A DNA stretch of 64,000 bases from Methylobacterium isbiliense (GTDB lineage Bacteria; Pseudomonadota; Alphaproteobacteria; Rhizobiales; Beijerinckiaceae). Below the pieces are notes generated by a model. That model had not been told where the DNA came from and did not search any database. It was given only the letters and a program-made list of their open reading frames with translations. A program made the position numbers and the translations under genes. Below, piece after piece: positions 43,071 to 52,412 of this stretch. The DNA is taken from contig NZ_BPQQ01000022.1 in NCBI RefSeq assembly GCF_022179325.1, forward strand, positions 124,001 to 188,000, read 5' to 3'. Position 1 is the stretch's first letter; each line of letters begins with the position of its first letter.

Positions 43071-44435
43071 TCAGCCATACGCTGCGATCGCGCGCGCCTG
43101 TCCCGGCTCCGGCACGGGGACGCCGGCATCCGTGTACTCGTTGAGCTTGTTGCGCAGCGTGCGGATCGAGATGCCGAGGATGCGTGCCGCGTGGGTGCGG
43201 TTGCCCAGGCAATGGTCGAGGGTGTCGAGGATCAGGTCGCGCTCCACCTCCGCCACCGTGCGCCCGACGAGGCTGCGCGTCACCGCCTCGGCGGTCTGCA
43301 CCGCCCGCGCGGCGGTGCCCACCGGCCCGTCGAGCGCATCGCCCTCGGGCGTGCGGATCGCCTCCGGGCCGATCTCCGCTCCGCTCGCGAGCAGCACCGC
43401 CCGGTGCAGGGTGTTTTCCAGCTCCCGCACGTTGCCCCGCCAGGGATTGGTGACGAGGAGGCGGCGCGCCTCCGCCGAGAGCGGCCGGGCCGGCACGCCG
43501 TTCACCTCCGCGTACTTGCGGGCGAAGTGGCCGGCGAGTTCCAGGATGTCGGCCGGGCGCTCGCGCAGGGCCGGCAGGCGCAGGTGCACCACGTTGAGGC
43601 GGTAGAGCAGGTCCTCCCGGAAGCTGCCCTTGCGGACCTCCTCGGCGAGGTTGCGGTTCGAGGTCGCGAGCACGCGCAGGTCGACGCGCACCGGCTGCGC
43701 GCCGCCGACCCGGTCGATCACCCGCTCCTGCAGGGCGCGCAGGAGCTTGGCCTGGAGGCGCACGTCCATCTCGGAGATCTCGTCGAGCAGGAGCGTGCCG
43801 CCGCTCGCCTCCTCGAACTTGCCGATGCGCCGCGCCACCGCCCCGGTGAAGGCCCCCTTCTCGTGGCCGAACAGCTCGGATTCGAGCAGCGCATCGGGGA
43901 TCGCCGCGCAGTTGACGCTCACGAACGGCTTCTGGGCGCGGGACGACTTCGCGTGGACGTGGCGGGCCAGCACCTCCTTGCCGGTGCCGCTCTCGCCCGA
44001 GATCAGCACGGAGGCGTCCGAGCGCGCCACCTGCTCGGCGAGCGTCACCACCCGCTCCATCGCGGGGTCGCGCCACACGAAGGCGCGGGCATCCGCCGCC
44101 ACCGCCTCCAGCACGGCGGCGATCAGCTCCGGATCCGGGGGCAGCGGCACGTATTCCTTGGCGCCCGCCTGGATCGCCGCCACCGCGGCCCGCGCGTCCG
44201 AGCCGGTGCCGCAGGCGACGACCGGGGTGCGGATGCGCTCCTCGCCGAGCGCCGTGACGAAGGCCCGGATCGGCAGGCCGACATCGATCATCACGAGGTC
44301 GGCGCCCTTGGCGCGCAGCACGCCGAGGCCCTGCTCGACGCCATCCGCCTGCGTGACGGCGGCGCCCCGGCTCATGGCGATCTTGGAGGCGGTGACGAGT
44401 TCGCCGTTCAGGCGGCCGATGATGAGGAGGCGCAT
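43071..44435 (-). CDS. flbD: FlbD-type sigma-54 activator of flagellar genes
   Basis: This 454-residue enhancer-binding protein has an N-terminal receiver-like domain (1-115) that is degenerate: it lacks the acidic pair and has PLP where Lys-Pro is expected, though an Asp remains in LVMIDVGLP. The AAA+ core has Walker A GESGTGKE, the sigma-54 contact loop GAFTGA and LLLDEISEMD. A Fis-type helix-turn-helix ends it (CLGNRTHAARILGISIRTL). This matches Caulobacter FlbD, which activates late flagellar operons and represses fliF. It is the last gene of the fliF operon, as in Caulobacter. Confidence 0.92.
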   Translation of the reverse strand: MRLLIIGRLNGELVTASKIAMSRGAAVTQADGVEQGLGVLRAKGADLVMIDVGLPIRAFVTALGEERIRTPVVACGTGSDARAAVAAIQAGAKEYVPLPPDPELIAAVLEAVAADARAFVWRDPAMERVVTLAEQVARSDASVLISGESGTGKEVLARHVHAKSSRAQKPFVSVNCAAIPDALLESELFGHEKGAFTGAVARRIGKFEEASGGTLLLDEISEMDVRLQAKLLRALQERVIDRVGGAQPVRVDLRVLATSNRNLAEEVRKGSFREDLLYRLNVVHLRLPALRERPADILELAGHFARKYAEVNGVPARPLSAEARRLLVTNPWRGNVRELENTLHRAVLLASGAEIGPEAIRTPEGDALDGPVGTAARAVQTAEAVTRSLVGRTVAEVERDLILDTLDHCLGNRTHAARILGISIRTLRNKLNEYTDAGVPVPEPGQARAIAAYG

Positions 44436-44500
44436 CGCGGGTTCCGGTTCGGGCGGCGCGGCGCGTCGAGGCGCCGGGGGATGGGAGGAAGCAGGCGGGG

Positions 44501-44851
44501 TCAGCCGTCGCCCTTGACGATCTCGGTCATGGTGACGCCGAGGCGGTCCTCGACCAGCACGACCTCGCCGCGGGCGACGAGGCGGTTGTTCACGAAGATG
44601 TCGATCGCCTCGCCGACCTTGCGGTCGAGTTCGAGCACGGTGCCGGGGCCGAGCCGCAGGAGGTCGCCGATCGGCATGCGCGAGGCGCCGAGCACCGCCG
44701 AGATCACCACCGGCACGTCGAAGACCTGTTCGAGATCGGCCGCGCTCTTGGCGGAGGTCGGCGCGTCCCGCATCGAGGCGGGACCTCCCTGGTCGAAGGC
44801 GAGGTCGGATTCGCTGAGCTGCGGCAGGCCGAGGTCGTTGTCGGGGGCCAT
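44501..44851 (-). CDS. fliN: Flagellar motor switch protein FliN
   Basis: This 116-residue protein has a disordered N-terminus and the SpoA domain (VFDVPVVISAVLGASRMPIGDLL, then VNNRLVARGEVVLVEDRLGVTMTEIV) of the switch-complex C ring. AAGGA precedes the ATG at 44851. Third-to-last gene role in the fliF operon and correct length support the call. Confidence 0.95.
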   Translation of the reverse strand: MAPDNDLGLPQLSESDLAFDQGGPASMRDAPTSAKSAADLEQVFDVPVVISAVLGASRMPIGDLLRLGPGTVLELDRKVGEAIDIFVNNRLVARGEVVLVEDRLGVTMTEIVKGDG

Positions 44852-44864
44852 GCGGGGATCCTTC

Positions 44865-44896
44865 GGGGGCCTTGGGTGACGGGGGCCTTGGGTGAC
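44865..44896 (-). repeat. 16-bp tandem duplication in the fliH-fliN gap
   Basis: GGGGGCCTTGGGTGAC occurs twice in a row in the 50-bp spacer, followed by a degenerate third start. It probably arose by slippage and does not touch the fliN ribosome site. Confidence 0.75.
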
Positions 44897-44901
44897 AGGG
44901 G

Positions 44902-45507
44902 TCAGGTGCGGTCGAGCGCGCGCGCGAGGGCGGCCTCGATGGCGGCGCGGTCGCGCACCACGCCGCCATCCGCCCATTCCATGCGGGCGTCGCCCGGGAG
45001 GAGATCGGGGTCGCCGAGCACGATCAGCCGGCCCTCGTAGCCGCGCTCGCGCGCGAGCCGCTTCAGGACGCCTTCCGTCTCCTCCACCAGCGCGTCGTTC
45101 ACCCGCACGGCGAGGTGGGGCACCCCGCGCAGGTGCTGGAGGGCGCTGCGGGCGGTCTCCAGGATCGCCTCCATCGGGTGGGCGGCGAGCGCCTCGCCCG
45201 CGATCCTGCGCGCGAGCGCCATCGCGAAGTCGAGGGCCTGGGCCTCGCGCTCGGCGTCGCGGGCATCCGCGGCCGCGATCATGCCGGTCGCCGCCGCCGC
45301 GAGGCGGTTCAGCGCGTCGGCGAGGCGCGCCTGCACCTGGGCCTCGGCCTGGGCGCGCCCCTCCTGCAGCCCGCGGGCGTGCGCCGCGGCCTGGGCCTCG
45401 GCGCGGCTCGCCGCCTCCGCCTGCTCGGCGGCCTCGCGGGCGCGCGCCGCGCTGCCGCCGGGGATGCGGAAGTCGTTGTCGAAGAGGAAGCGCTGGGCCG
45501 CGGCCAT
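44902..45507 (-). CDS. fliH: Flagellar export stator FliH-like protein (FlbE)
   Basis: This 201-residue protein has a long, Ala/Glu/Gln-rich coiled coil (AAEQAEAASRAEAQAAAHARG and following) and a C-terminal ATPase-stator-like domain (HLAVRVNDALVEETEGVLKRLA, GDARMEWADGGVVRDRAAIEAALARAL). FliH holds the export ATPase FliI at the base of the flagellum. Position between fliG and fliN matches flbE/fliH of Caulobacter. Sequence conservation is low for this family, so the call leans on context. Confidence 0.85.
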   Translation of the reverse strand: MAAAQRFLFDNDFRIPGGSAARAREAAEQAEAASRAEAQAAAHARGLQEGRAQAEAQVQARLADALNRLAAAATGMIAAADARDAEREAQALDFAMALARRIAGEALAAHPMEAILETARSALQHLRGVPHLAVRVNDALVEETEGVLKRLARERGYEGRLIVLGDPDLLPGDARMEWADGGVVRDRAAIEAALARALDRT

Positions 45508-45548
45508 CGGTCACCGGAGAGTGGAGGAGATCAGGGGTTCTGAGGGGT

Positions 45549-46610
45549 TCAGTAGACCAGCTCCTCCTCGGCGCTGTTCTTGGCGATCATGATCTCGCCC
45601 TTCTCGGCGAGGTCCTTGGCCATCTCGGTCATCTTGGCCTGGGCCTCGTCGACCTCCTTGAGGCGGATCGGGCCGAGCGATGCCATCTCGTCCTGGAGGT
45701 TCTTCACCGCGCGGCTCGACATGTTGCCGAAGAAGAACGCCCGCACCGGCTCGGAGGCGCCCTTGAGCGCGCGGCCGAGCGTGTCGCGGTCGACGTTGCG
45801 CATCAGCGTCTGCACGCTGCCGGCGTCGAGCTTCAGCAGGTCCTCGAAGGTGAACATCAGCTGCCGGATCTTCTTGGCGGCGCCCCGGTTGTTCTGGTCG
45901 AGGGCGGTGAGGAAGCGGGCCTCGGTCTGGCGGTCGAAGGCGTTGAAGACCTCCGCCATCAGTTCGTGCGCGTCGCGCCGCGTCGTCTGCGCAATGGTCG
46001 AGACGAATTCGCTGCGCAGCGTCTCCTCGATGTGGCGCAGGGCCTCCTTCTGCACCGTCTCCATCCGCAGCATGCGGTTGAGGACGTCGATGGCGAAATC
46101 CTCCGGCAGGATGGTGAGCACCCGCGCCGCGTATTCCGACCGCACCCGCGACAGGATCACCGCGACGGTCTGCGGATATTCGCTGCGCAGGAAGGAGGCG
46201 AGGATCTCGGGGTCGATCTGGGTCAGGCTGCTCCAGACCCGGCGCGCCGAGGCGCCCTTCACCTCCGCCATGATCAGCGAGACCTGCTCGGGCGGGAAGA
46301 TCTTGAGCAGGAGCGATTCGGTGCGCTCGTAGCTCGACGACACGCCGCCGCTCGACGACAGCTTCGAGACGAACTCGACGATGAGCTGCTCGACCGTCTC
46401 GACCTCCAGCGAGCCGAGCTGGACCATCGCGTGCGAGACCTTCTTGATCTCGTCCTCTTCGAGGAGCTTCCAGATCGGCGCGCCCGCGTCGTCGCCGAGC
46501 AGCAGCAGCAGCGCCGCGGCCCGCTGCGGCCCGGGCAGCTCGGCCAGCCGCGAATTCGCCAGCGCGGCGGCCAGGGTGGAGGATGGGGCGGGTTGGGCGG
46601 TGGATGCCAT
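45549..46610 (-). CDS. fliG: Flagellar motor switch protein FliG
   Basis: This 353-residue protein links FliF to the C ring and transmits torque. Its N-terminal domain begins LPGPQRAAALLLLLGDDAGA. The middle domain contains EYPQTVAVILSRVRSEYAARVL. The C-terminal torque domain contains TFEDLLKLDAGSVQTLMRNVD and LKGASEPVRAFFFGNMSSRAVKNL, with charged residues placed to meet MotA. It lies 41 bp after fliF. Confidence 0.97.
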   Translation of the reverse strand: MASTAQPAPSSTLAAALANSRLAELPGPQRAAALLLLLGDDAGAPIWKLLEEDEIKKVSHAMVQLGSLEVETVEQLIVEFVSKLSSSGGVSSSYERTESLLLKIFPPEQVSLIMAEVKGASARRVWSSLTQIDPEILASFLRSEYPQTVAVILSRVRSEYAARVLTILPEDFAIDVLNRMLRMETVQKEALRHIEETLRSEFVSTIAQTTRRDAHELMAEVFNAFDRQTEARFLTALDQNNRGAAKKIRQLMFTFEDLLKLDAGSVQTLMRNVDRDTLGRALKGASEPVRAFFFGNMSSRAVKNLQDEMASLGPIRLKEVDEAQAKMTEMAKDLAEKGEIMIAKNSAEEELVY

Positions 46611-46651
46611 GACGGTGTCTCAGGCCCTCTCGCGGGGTCTCTCGGTCCGGC

Positions 46652-48265
46652 TCAGCGGTCGTTGATCCAGTTGCGCAGCACCTCGGCGGTCTCGGCCGGG
46701 TTCGTGCGCACGATCTCGGCCACGCGCTCGATGGTCTCGGCCTGCACCTTGCCGTTGATCTTGGCATATTCGACGAGGCGCTTGGCCTGGCTGTCAGGCA
46801 GCGCCTCGGGCTCGGACCCGCCTGCCGCCGCGAGCGCCGGCGCCCCGGCGACGATCAGCGCGGGCGGCTCGTCGGACGCGATCACCCGGCGCAGCAGCGG
46901 GCGCACCACCGCGAGCAGCACCACCAGGGTGAGCAGGGCCAGGACCCCGATCTCCACGAGGCGCAGCACGTCCTCGCGGCTCGGCTTCATCAGCGAGGCG
47001 ATCAGGCCCTCCTCCTGGAACTCGGGGACGGCCGGGCTCTCGGCGAAGCGCAGGTTGACCACCTCGATCTGGTCGCCGCGGGCCTTGTCGTAGCCCACCG
47101 CGGTGCGCACCAGGGCGGCGATGCGCTCCAGATCCTCCTTGGAGCGCGGCGCGTAGGCCGGCTTGCCGTCGGGGCCGGGCGCGTAGGCGCCGTCCACCAG
47201 CACCGCCACCGAGAGGCGCTTGACCCGGCCGCCCTCCGCCACCTCCGTGCGGGTCACCCGGGAGATCTCGTAGTTGGTGGTCTCCTCGTTCTTGTTCGAC
47301 GCCTCGCGCGGGCCGGGGGCGGGGGCGCCGTCGCGCGCGCCCGGCAATTCGTTGCCGACGCTCACGCCGGTCTCGGGCGCGCTCTGGCTCTGCTGCGTCT
47401 CCGAGCGGGTCTGGGTCGAGCGCACCACCCGGCTCTCGGGATCGAAGGTCTCGGAGCGGCTCTCGACGCGGTTCACGTCGAGTTCGGCCGCCACCTGCAC
47501 GCGCGCCCGGCCCGCGCCGACGACGCCCGCCACGATGGTCTCGACCTGCGCCCGCAGGCGGTGTTCGAGGTTGGCCTGCCGCTCGTCCAGGCCGATCTGC
47601 CCCTGCGTCTCCTCGCCCCGGGCGCCGTCCGCCAGGAGTCGGCCGCGCTCGTCCACGATGGAGATGCGCTCGGGCTTCAGCCCCTCCACCGAGGAGGCGA
47701 CGAGGTGGCGCACCGCCCGCACCTGTCCGGCGTCGAGGTCGCCCGCGAGCTTGAGCACGATGGCGGCGCTCGGCGCCTCGCGGTCGCGCACGAACAGCCG
47801 CCGCTCCGGGATGACGAGATGGACGCGCGCCGCCTGCACCCGGCCGATCGCCCGGATCGAGCGCGCCAGTTCCCCTTCGAGCGCCCGCAGGTGGTTGACG
47901 TTCTGCACGAAGGAGGTGGTCGAGAAGGCGTCGCCCTTGTCGAAGATCTCGTAGCCGACCCCGCCCGCGCTCGGCAGGCCTTTCCCGGCGAGGTCCATGC
48001 GCAGCCGCGCGAGGTCGGCGCGCGGCGCCAGGATGGTCTGCCCGGCATCGCCGCGGGCCTCGTAGCGGATGCCGCGCGCGTCGAGGTCGCGGATCACCGC
48101 GCCCGCATCCTGCATCGACAGGTCGGCGTAGAGCACGCCCATGTCGGGGCGCGAGACGCGCAGGATCACGAAGGCGAAGAACCCGATCAGGGTCAGGGTC
48201 ACCGCCCCCATCGCGGCGAGTCGCGCCGGCCCGAACTTCGTCACCAGATCGAGAACCGGCTTCAC
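46652..48265 (-). CDS. fliF: Flagellar MS-ring protein FliF
   Basis: This 537-residue membrane-ring protein has a first helix at about 18-40 (AAMGAVTLTLIGFFAFVIL), the YscJ/FliF ring domain (VLYADLSMQDAGAVIRDLDARG, FVQNVNHLRALEGELARSIRAI), a second ring domain, a last helix near 445-465 (LVEIGVLALLTLVVLLAVV), and a cytoplasmic FliG-binding end (AETAEVLRNWINDR). It is the first gene of the operon, with a CtrA-type box and palindrome upstream. Confidence 0.97.
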   Translation of the reverse strand: MKPVLDLVTKFGPARLAAMGAVTLTLIGFFAFVILRVSRPDMGVLYADLSMQDAGAVIRDLDARGIRYEARGDAGQTILAPRADLARLRMDLAGKGLPSAGGVGYEIFDKGDAFSTTSFVQNVNHLRALEGELARSIRAIGRVQAARVHLVIPERRLFVRDREAPSAAIVLKLAGDLDAGQVRAVRHLVASSVEGLKPERISIVDERGRLLADGARGEETQGQIGLDERQANLEHRLRAQVETIVAGVVGAGRARVQVAAELDVNRVESRSETFDPESRVVRSTQTRSETQQSQSAPETGVSVGNELPGARDGAPAPGPREASNKNEETTNYEISRVTRTEVAEGGRVKRLSVAVLVDGAYAPGPDGKPAYAPRSKEDLERIAALVRTAVGYDKARGDQIEVVNLRFAESPAVPEFQEEGLIASLMKPSREDVLRLVEIGVLALLTLVVLLAVVRPLLRRVIASDEPPALIVAGAPALAAAGGSEPEALPDSQAKRLVEYAKINGKVQAETIERVAEIVRTNPAETAEVLRNWINDR

Positions 48266-48304
48266 GACGCGTCCAACCCAATCCCGGGGCCGACCGGGCC
48301 CGTA

Positions 48305-48317
48305 GGCAAAAATTGCC
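48305..48317 (-). promoter_or_regulatory. Palindrome GGCA-N5-TGCC upstream of fliF
   Basis: GGCAA-AAA-TTGCC, 40-52 nt before the fliF start, matches the core seen before flhA and flgB. In Caulobacter the fliF promoter is controlled by FlbD at an ftr site as well as by CtrA, so this is a candidate FlbD site. Confidence 0.6.
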
Positions 48318-48326
48318 GATGCGTGG

Positions 48327-48341
48327 TTAGTGACGCGTTAA
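48327..48341 (-). promoter_or_regulatory. CtrA-type box upstream of fliF
   Basis: TTAG-N7-TTAA matches seven of eight bases of the CtrA consensus and lies 62-76 nt before the fliF start, 9 bp beyond the palindrome. Confidence 0.65.
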
Positions 48342-48529
48342 CGCCCGCGCCGCGCCGGCCGAACGGCATCGCCGATCGTCGGGCCGGCTCCGTCCGGAAA
48401 GCCCGCAGGTCCGGCAGGGAAGCGCCTCGCACCGCCTCGCAACGAACGGCGCAATCACCCGGACATGACACCCCGCTAGGCACAACCCCGAGACGGCGGG
48501 CGCGGGGCCCGGTGCACGAGGGAATGGCA

Positions 48530-48925
48530 ATGACGCGTCACACGGGAGGGCTCGAACGGGCGGAGCGCGCGCTGCGGGTCGCGATCGCGGCGGTGTTCCT
48601 CATCGCGGCCGGCATGAAGCTCGCGGCCCTTGACTTCGAGGTCGCCGCCTTCGCGCGCTTCGGCTACGCGCCCTGGTTCATGGTCGCGATCGGTGCGGGC
48701 CAGCTCGCGGGCGCGGCGCTGCTGCTCACGCGGCGCTTCGCCGGCGCCGGCGCGCTGCTCCTGGCTGCGATCATGGTGGGGGCGGTGGTGAGCCACCTGC
48801 GCGCGCACGACCCCCTGGCGATGGCCGTCCCGGCCTCCCTGCTCCTGGTGCTCCTGCTCGGCATCGCCTATGCGCGCCGGCGCGACTGGCTCGGGGGCAT
48901 GCGGGCCGCCGGTCTGCGCCCCTGA
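48530..48925 (+). CDS. DoxX-like small membrane protein
   Basis: This 131-residue protein has four helices (ALRVAIAAVFLIAAGMKLAAL, FMVAIGAGQLAGAALLLT, AGALLLAAIMVGAVVSHL, ASLLLVLLLGIAYARRR), the layout of the DoxX-like family. GAGGG precedes the ATG at 48530; another ATG lies six bases upstream. It is divergent from fliF and unlikely to be flagellar. Function unknown. Confidence 0.8.
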   Translation: MTRHTGGLERAERALRVAIAAVFLIAAGMKLAALDFEVAAFARFGYAPWFMVAIGAGQLAGAALLLTRRFAGAGALLLAAIMVGAVVSHLRAHDPLAMAVPASLLLVLLLGIAYARRRDWLGGMRAAGLRP

Positions 48926-48992
48926 GGAGGGCGGACGGGAACCGGCGGTCCCGCCCGCGGCGCAACGGCCGGGCGGGCCGGCGCGGCCGGCC

Positions 48993-49193
48993 CTACTCGC
49001 CGGCCGGCTCCCAGCGCAGGTCCGCCGGCCGGACCGCCTTGGCCGGACCGGCCGCGCCGCGCGGCGTGCCGGCGGCGGCGCGGACCGCGGCGGCGAGTGC
49101 CGGGAGGGCCAGGGGGCGGAAGCAGACCGCGACGCCAGCCGCGGCCGGACGGCGATCGGCCGTGGCGTTCGGGCTCTGCGCTTGCGACACCAT
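48993..49193 (-). CDS. Doubtful small open reading frame
   Basis: This 66-residue frame begins MVSQAQSPNATADRRPA and ends LRWEPAGE. It has an alanine-rich middle and one Cys. Codon use is compatible with coding, but no ribosome site or family is recognisable. It lies between a DoxX-like gene and the chemoreceptor remnant. Kept as a low-confidence candidate. Confidence 0.3.
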   Translation of the reverse strand: MVSQAQSPNATADRRPAAAGVAVCFRPLALPALAAAVRAAAGTPRGAAGPAKAVRPADLRWEPAGE

Positions 49194-49423
49194 CACGTTC
49201 AATCCTGTCGTCACCTCGGCCCGTCGCGGCCGGCCGCCCCGGTAGAGCGGCCGATCGGGACGGCGGTCGGGCGCCAATGCGACGCGCCCGGGGCAAGACC
49301 GGGGCTCTTCCTGCCGCAGAGATGGACGAGGGATGAACGGTGACGGCCGGCGCGCGGCCCGCCGGCCTGAACAGGGCGCTCGGCGCCGCCGCCGGGACGC
49401 GGCTCGGGCCGCCCGGGGGCGGC

Positions 49424-51385
49424 TTACGCCGCCCGGATGGCGGCCAGGAAGCCGCCGATCCGGTCGGAGAGGTCGCCGACCTGCCCGGAGACCGAATCGA
49501 CCGCCTCGCGCACCCGGTCCGCGGCGGCCCGGACCTCGGCGGCGCCGCGCGAGACCGAGACCGTGTTCTGCGTGACGCCGTCGGTGCCGATCGCCGCCTG
49601 CTGGATGTTGCGGGCCACGTCCTGCGTGGCGGCCTCCTGCTCGACCACCGCCACCGCGACGACCCCCGACGCCTCGCTCACCTGGCCGATGCTGGAGCGG
49701 ATGCCGTCGATGGCCGAGACCGCCGCGGCGGTGTGCTGCTGCATGGCCGCCACCCGTTCGGAGATCCGCGTCGTCGCGGCCGCGGTCTGCTCGGCCAGCG
49801 CCTTCACCTCCCCCGCCACCACGGCGAAACCACGTCCCGCTTCGCCGGCCCGCGCCGCCTCGATGGTGGCGTTGAGCGCCAGCAGGTTGGTCTGCGCGGT
49901 GATGGTCGCGATCAGGGTCACGACCTCGTCGACGTGGCCGGCGGCCTCGGCGAGCTGCTTCATCGCGGCCGAGGTCGCGTCCACCCGTGTGGCCGCCGTA
50001 TGGGCCGCATCGGTCGAGGCCGTCATCCGTCCGCCGATCTCCCGGATCGACAGGCTCATCTCCTCCATCGCGTGGGCCACCGCCGTCACGCTGGAGGAGG
50101 TCTGCAGCGCGGCGGCCGACGTCGCGCCCGCCCGCCGGTCCGTGTCCTCGGCGATGGTCGACAGGTCCGCGGCCGTGCCGGCCAGCTCGGCGGCGGCCGC
50201 TTCGACGCTGCGCAGGATCGCCCGGGCGGTGTCGTCGAAGGTGCCGATCATCGCGTCGACGGCCAGGGCGCGGCGGTCGCGCTCGGACCGGGCCGTCTCG
50301 CTCTCCGCCTGCAGGCGCAGCCGCTCCTCGGAGGATTCCCGCAGCACCTGCACCGCCTGCGCCATCTCGCCGAGTTCGTCCCGGCGGTGGAGGCCCGGGA
50401 CCGCCGTGGCGAGATCGCCCGCGGCGATCCGCTCGATGGCCACCTTCAGGGCGACGACCGGACGCGCGATCGACCGGCCGAGGATGACGGCCAGCAGGAT
50501 GCCGAGCACGCAGGTCGCGCCGCCGCCGCCGAACAGCGCGGCGAGCAGGAGCGTCTGGGCCCGGGCCGCCTCCTCGGCGGCATGCCGGGTCAGGGCATCG
50601 GCCTCGGCCGTGTGAGCCTTAGCGGCGCTCGCGATCCGCTCGACCGCGCCGAGGATGCCCTCGGCGGCGGCGAGCCGTGCGTCGACAGCCGCCTGGTACG
50701 CCCGTGCCGCCGTCTCCAGCACCTCGACCGAGGTCGCGAGTCCGGTGCCCACCTTGCGCAGCCGCGGCGTCATGCTCGGCTGCGTCATGGAGTCCGCCAC
50801 GCTCTCCCGCAGCCGCCGGCTGTCCTCCGCGAGGGCGTTGAACAGCCGGGCCTCGGGCGCCAGGACGAGGTGCGCCGCGACGGCCGCGACCTGCGCGCCC
50901 GGCCCCTACAGCAGGATGGCGGCGCTCGTCAGGGAGAGGTCTCCCGTCCGGATCGCGGCCTCCGCGATGACGGAGATCGGGCTCGCGAGGCTCGCGGCGG
51001 TGTTGTTCAAGGTGTCACCCGCCTCCCGCGCGCGGCCGATCGCCTCGACCGCCCTGGCCGCAAGGCCCCGCAGCTCCCTCGTGTCGCCGAAGGCCGGCTT
51101 GGTATCGACCGCGTCCGCGAGTGCCTCGAAGCTCGCGATCATCTGCGCACGGTCGCCGACGGAGCCCGTGCGCAGATAGCTGCTGAGATGGGCGGCGGCG
51201 ACGAGGCCAGCCCGGTCGATCGCGTGGGCCGCGCCCGCCTGCAGGCCGGCCGCATCGCGCTCGACGCCGGCGTCGCGGGCGATGCGGGCAGTCACGAGGA
51301 CCGCCCCGAACGCCACCGCCGCCAGGGCGAACACGACCAGGAATCCGGCCATGATGCCGGTCCGGAGGGAAACCGACGCCAGCAT
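49424..51385 (-). pseudogene. Methyl-accepting chemotaxis protein interrupted by an in-frame amber codon
   Basis: The frame would encode a chemoreceptor of about 653 residues: first helix (GIMAGFLVVFALAAVAFGAVLV), periplasmic sensor, second helix near [26 protein letters not shown], and a signalling domain with [26 protein letters not shown] at 50906-50908 splits it after LTSAAILL; reading through continues in the same frame as [22 protein letters not shown], so this is a single nonsense change, probably CAG to TAG, not a frameshift. The 3' part could restart at an ATG at 50800. It follows the TRAP receptor gene by 34 bp. Confidence 0.85.
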
Positions 51386-51419
51386 GATGCGCTGCTCCGG
51401 AGATGCGTGGGCGAGGCGG

Positions 51420-52412
51420 TCAGGCGACGAGGCCGCGCATGCGCCGCAGCGCCTCCGTGCCGAACTCCGCACTGAGCGTCTCGATCGCCGCGGCGGCCGC
51501 CTCCCGGAGGGCGCGCCGGTCGATATCCTCGATCACCGTCATCCCGGCCGCGACGAGCTTGCTCATGTCCGACCTCTGGCTGGCCTCGGCGTAGTCCCGC
51601 GAAGCCGCCGAGCCCGCCTCGCCGGCCTTGCGGAGCGCCGCCTGCTGGGCGGGCGACAGTTCGTCCATGACGTCGGGGGAGAACAGCACCAGGAGCGGCG
51701 TGTAGATGTGCCCGGTCAACGACAGATGCGACTGGAACCGGTTCAGTCCGGCCGACACGATGATGTTGATGGGGTTCTCCTGGGCTTCGAAGCGCCCGAT
51801 GCGCAACGCCTCCGGCAATTGCGCGAAGGAGAACGACTCGACCGATGCCCCCATCGCCTGGAAGGTCTGGCGGATCGGCTCGGAATGCGGCACCCGCAGC
51901 TTCAGGCCCTTCAGGTCTGCCGGATTCCTGATCGGCTTGTTGGCGGTGAAATGGCGCAAGCCGGACTCGCCCCAACTCAGGGTGAGGAACCCCTTTGCCT
52001 GGAGCAGGTCGGCGCAGTGGCGACCGAGCTGCTGGTCGAAGGCGAGGCGGGCGGAAGCCACGGAGTCGAACAGGTAGGGCAGCTCGCACAGGCCGACCTC
52101 CTTGCTGTGGCGGCTGGCCGGCCCGGGCGTCATCGCGGTCACATCGAGCGAGCCATCACCCACGGCCTTCAGCATCTGCAGCTCGTCCCCGAGCTGGGCG
52201 TTCGGGTAGACATCCACCACTACGCTGCCGCCGGACAGCTCGGCCGCGGCGCGTGCGAAGGTGGCGGCGTATCGGTGGGTCGTACTGCCCGGGACCGAGG
52301 CGACGCCGAAGCGCAGCCTGCGGGTCGCCGCCCTGGCGACATGCGGCATGCCCACCGCCGCGGCGGCGGAGAGGCCGATCATCAGGGCGGTACGGCGTGA
52401 GAGTGCGGTCAT
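51420..52412 (-). CDS. TRAP-type C4-dicarboxylate receptor DctP family protein
   Basis: This 330-residue periplasmic receptor has a Tat-type leader (LSRRTALMIGLSAAAAVG). The DctP fold shows LRFGVASVPGSTTHRYAATFA, VVDVYPNAQLGDELQMLKAV, GWGESGL-like LSWGESGLRHF, the Arg of LKGLKLRVPHSEPIRQTF and IIVSAGLNRFQSHLSLTGHI. GGAG precedes the ATG at 52412. No DctQ or DctM gene is near. The chemoreceptor gene begins 34 bp downstream, suggesting that the receptor served chemotaxis rather than transport; this is inference. Confidence 0.9.
   Translation of the reverse strand: MTALSRRTALMIGLSAAAAVGMPHVARAATRRLRFGVASVPGSTTHRYAATFARAAAELSGGSVVVDVYPNAQLGDELQMLKAVGDGSLDVTAMTPGPASRHSKEVGLCELPYLFDSVASARLAFDQQLGRHCADLLQAKGFLTLSWGESGLRHFTANKPIRNPADLKGLKLRVPHSEPIRQTFQAMGASVESFSFAQLPEALRIGRFEAQENPINIIVSAGLNRFQSHLSLTGHIYTPLLVLFSPDVMDELSPAQQAALRKAGEAGSAASRDYAEASQRSDMSKLVAAGMTVIEDIDRRALREAAAAAIETLSAEFGTEALRRMRGLVA

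Noticed and set aside
49424-50800. Short chemoreceptor starting at 50800 as an intact gene
   Set aside because: The same frame continues upstream through the TAG into a sensor domain and first helix, so it is the 3' part of a broken gene, though restart remains possible.
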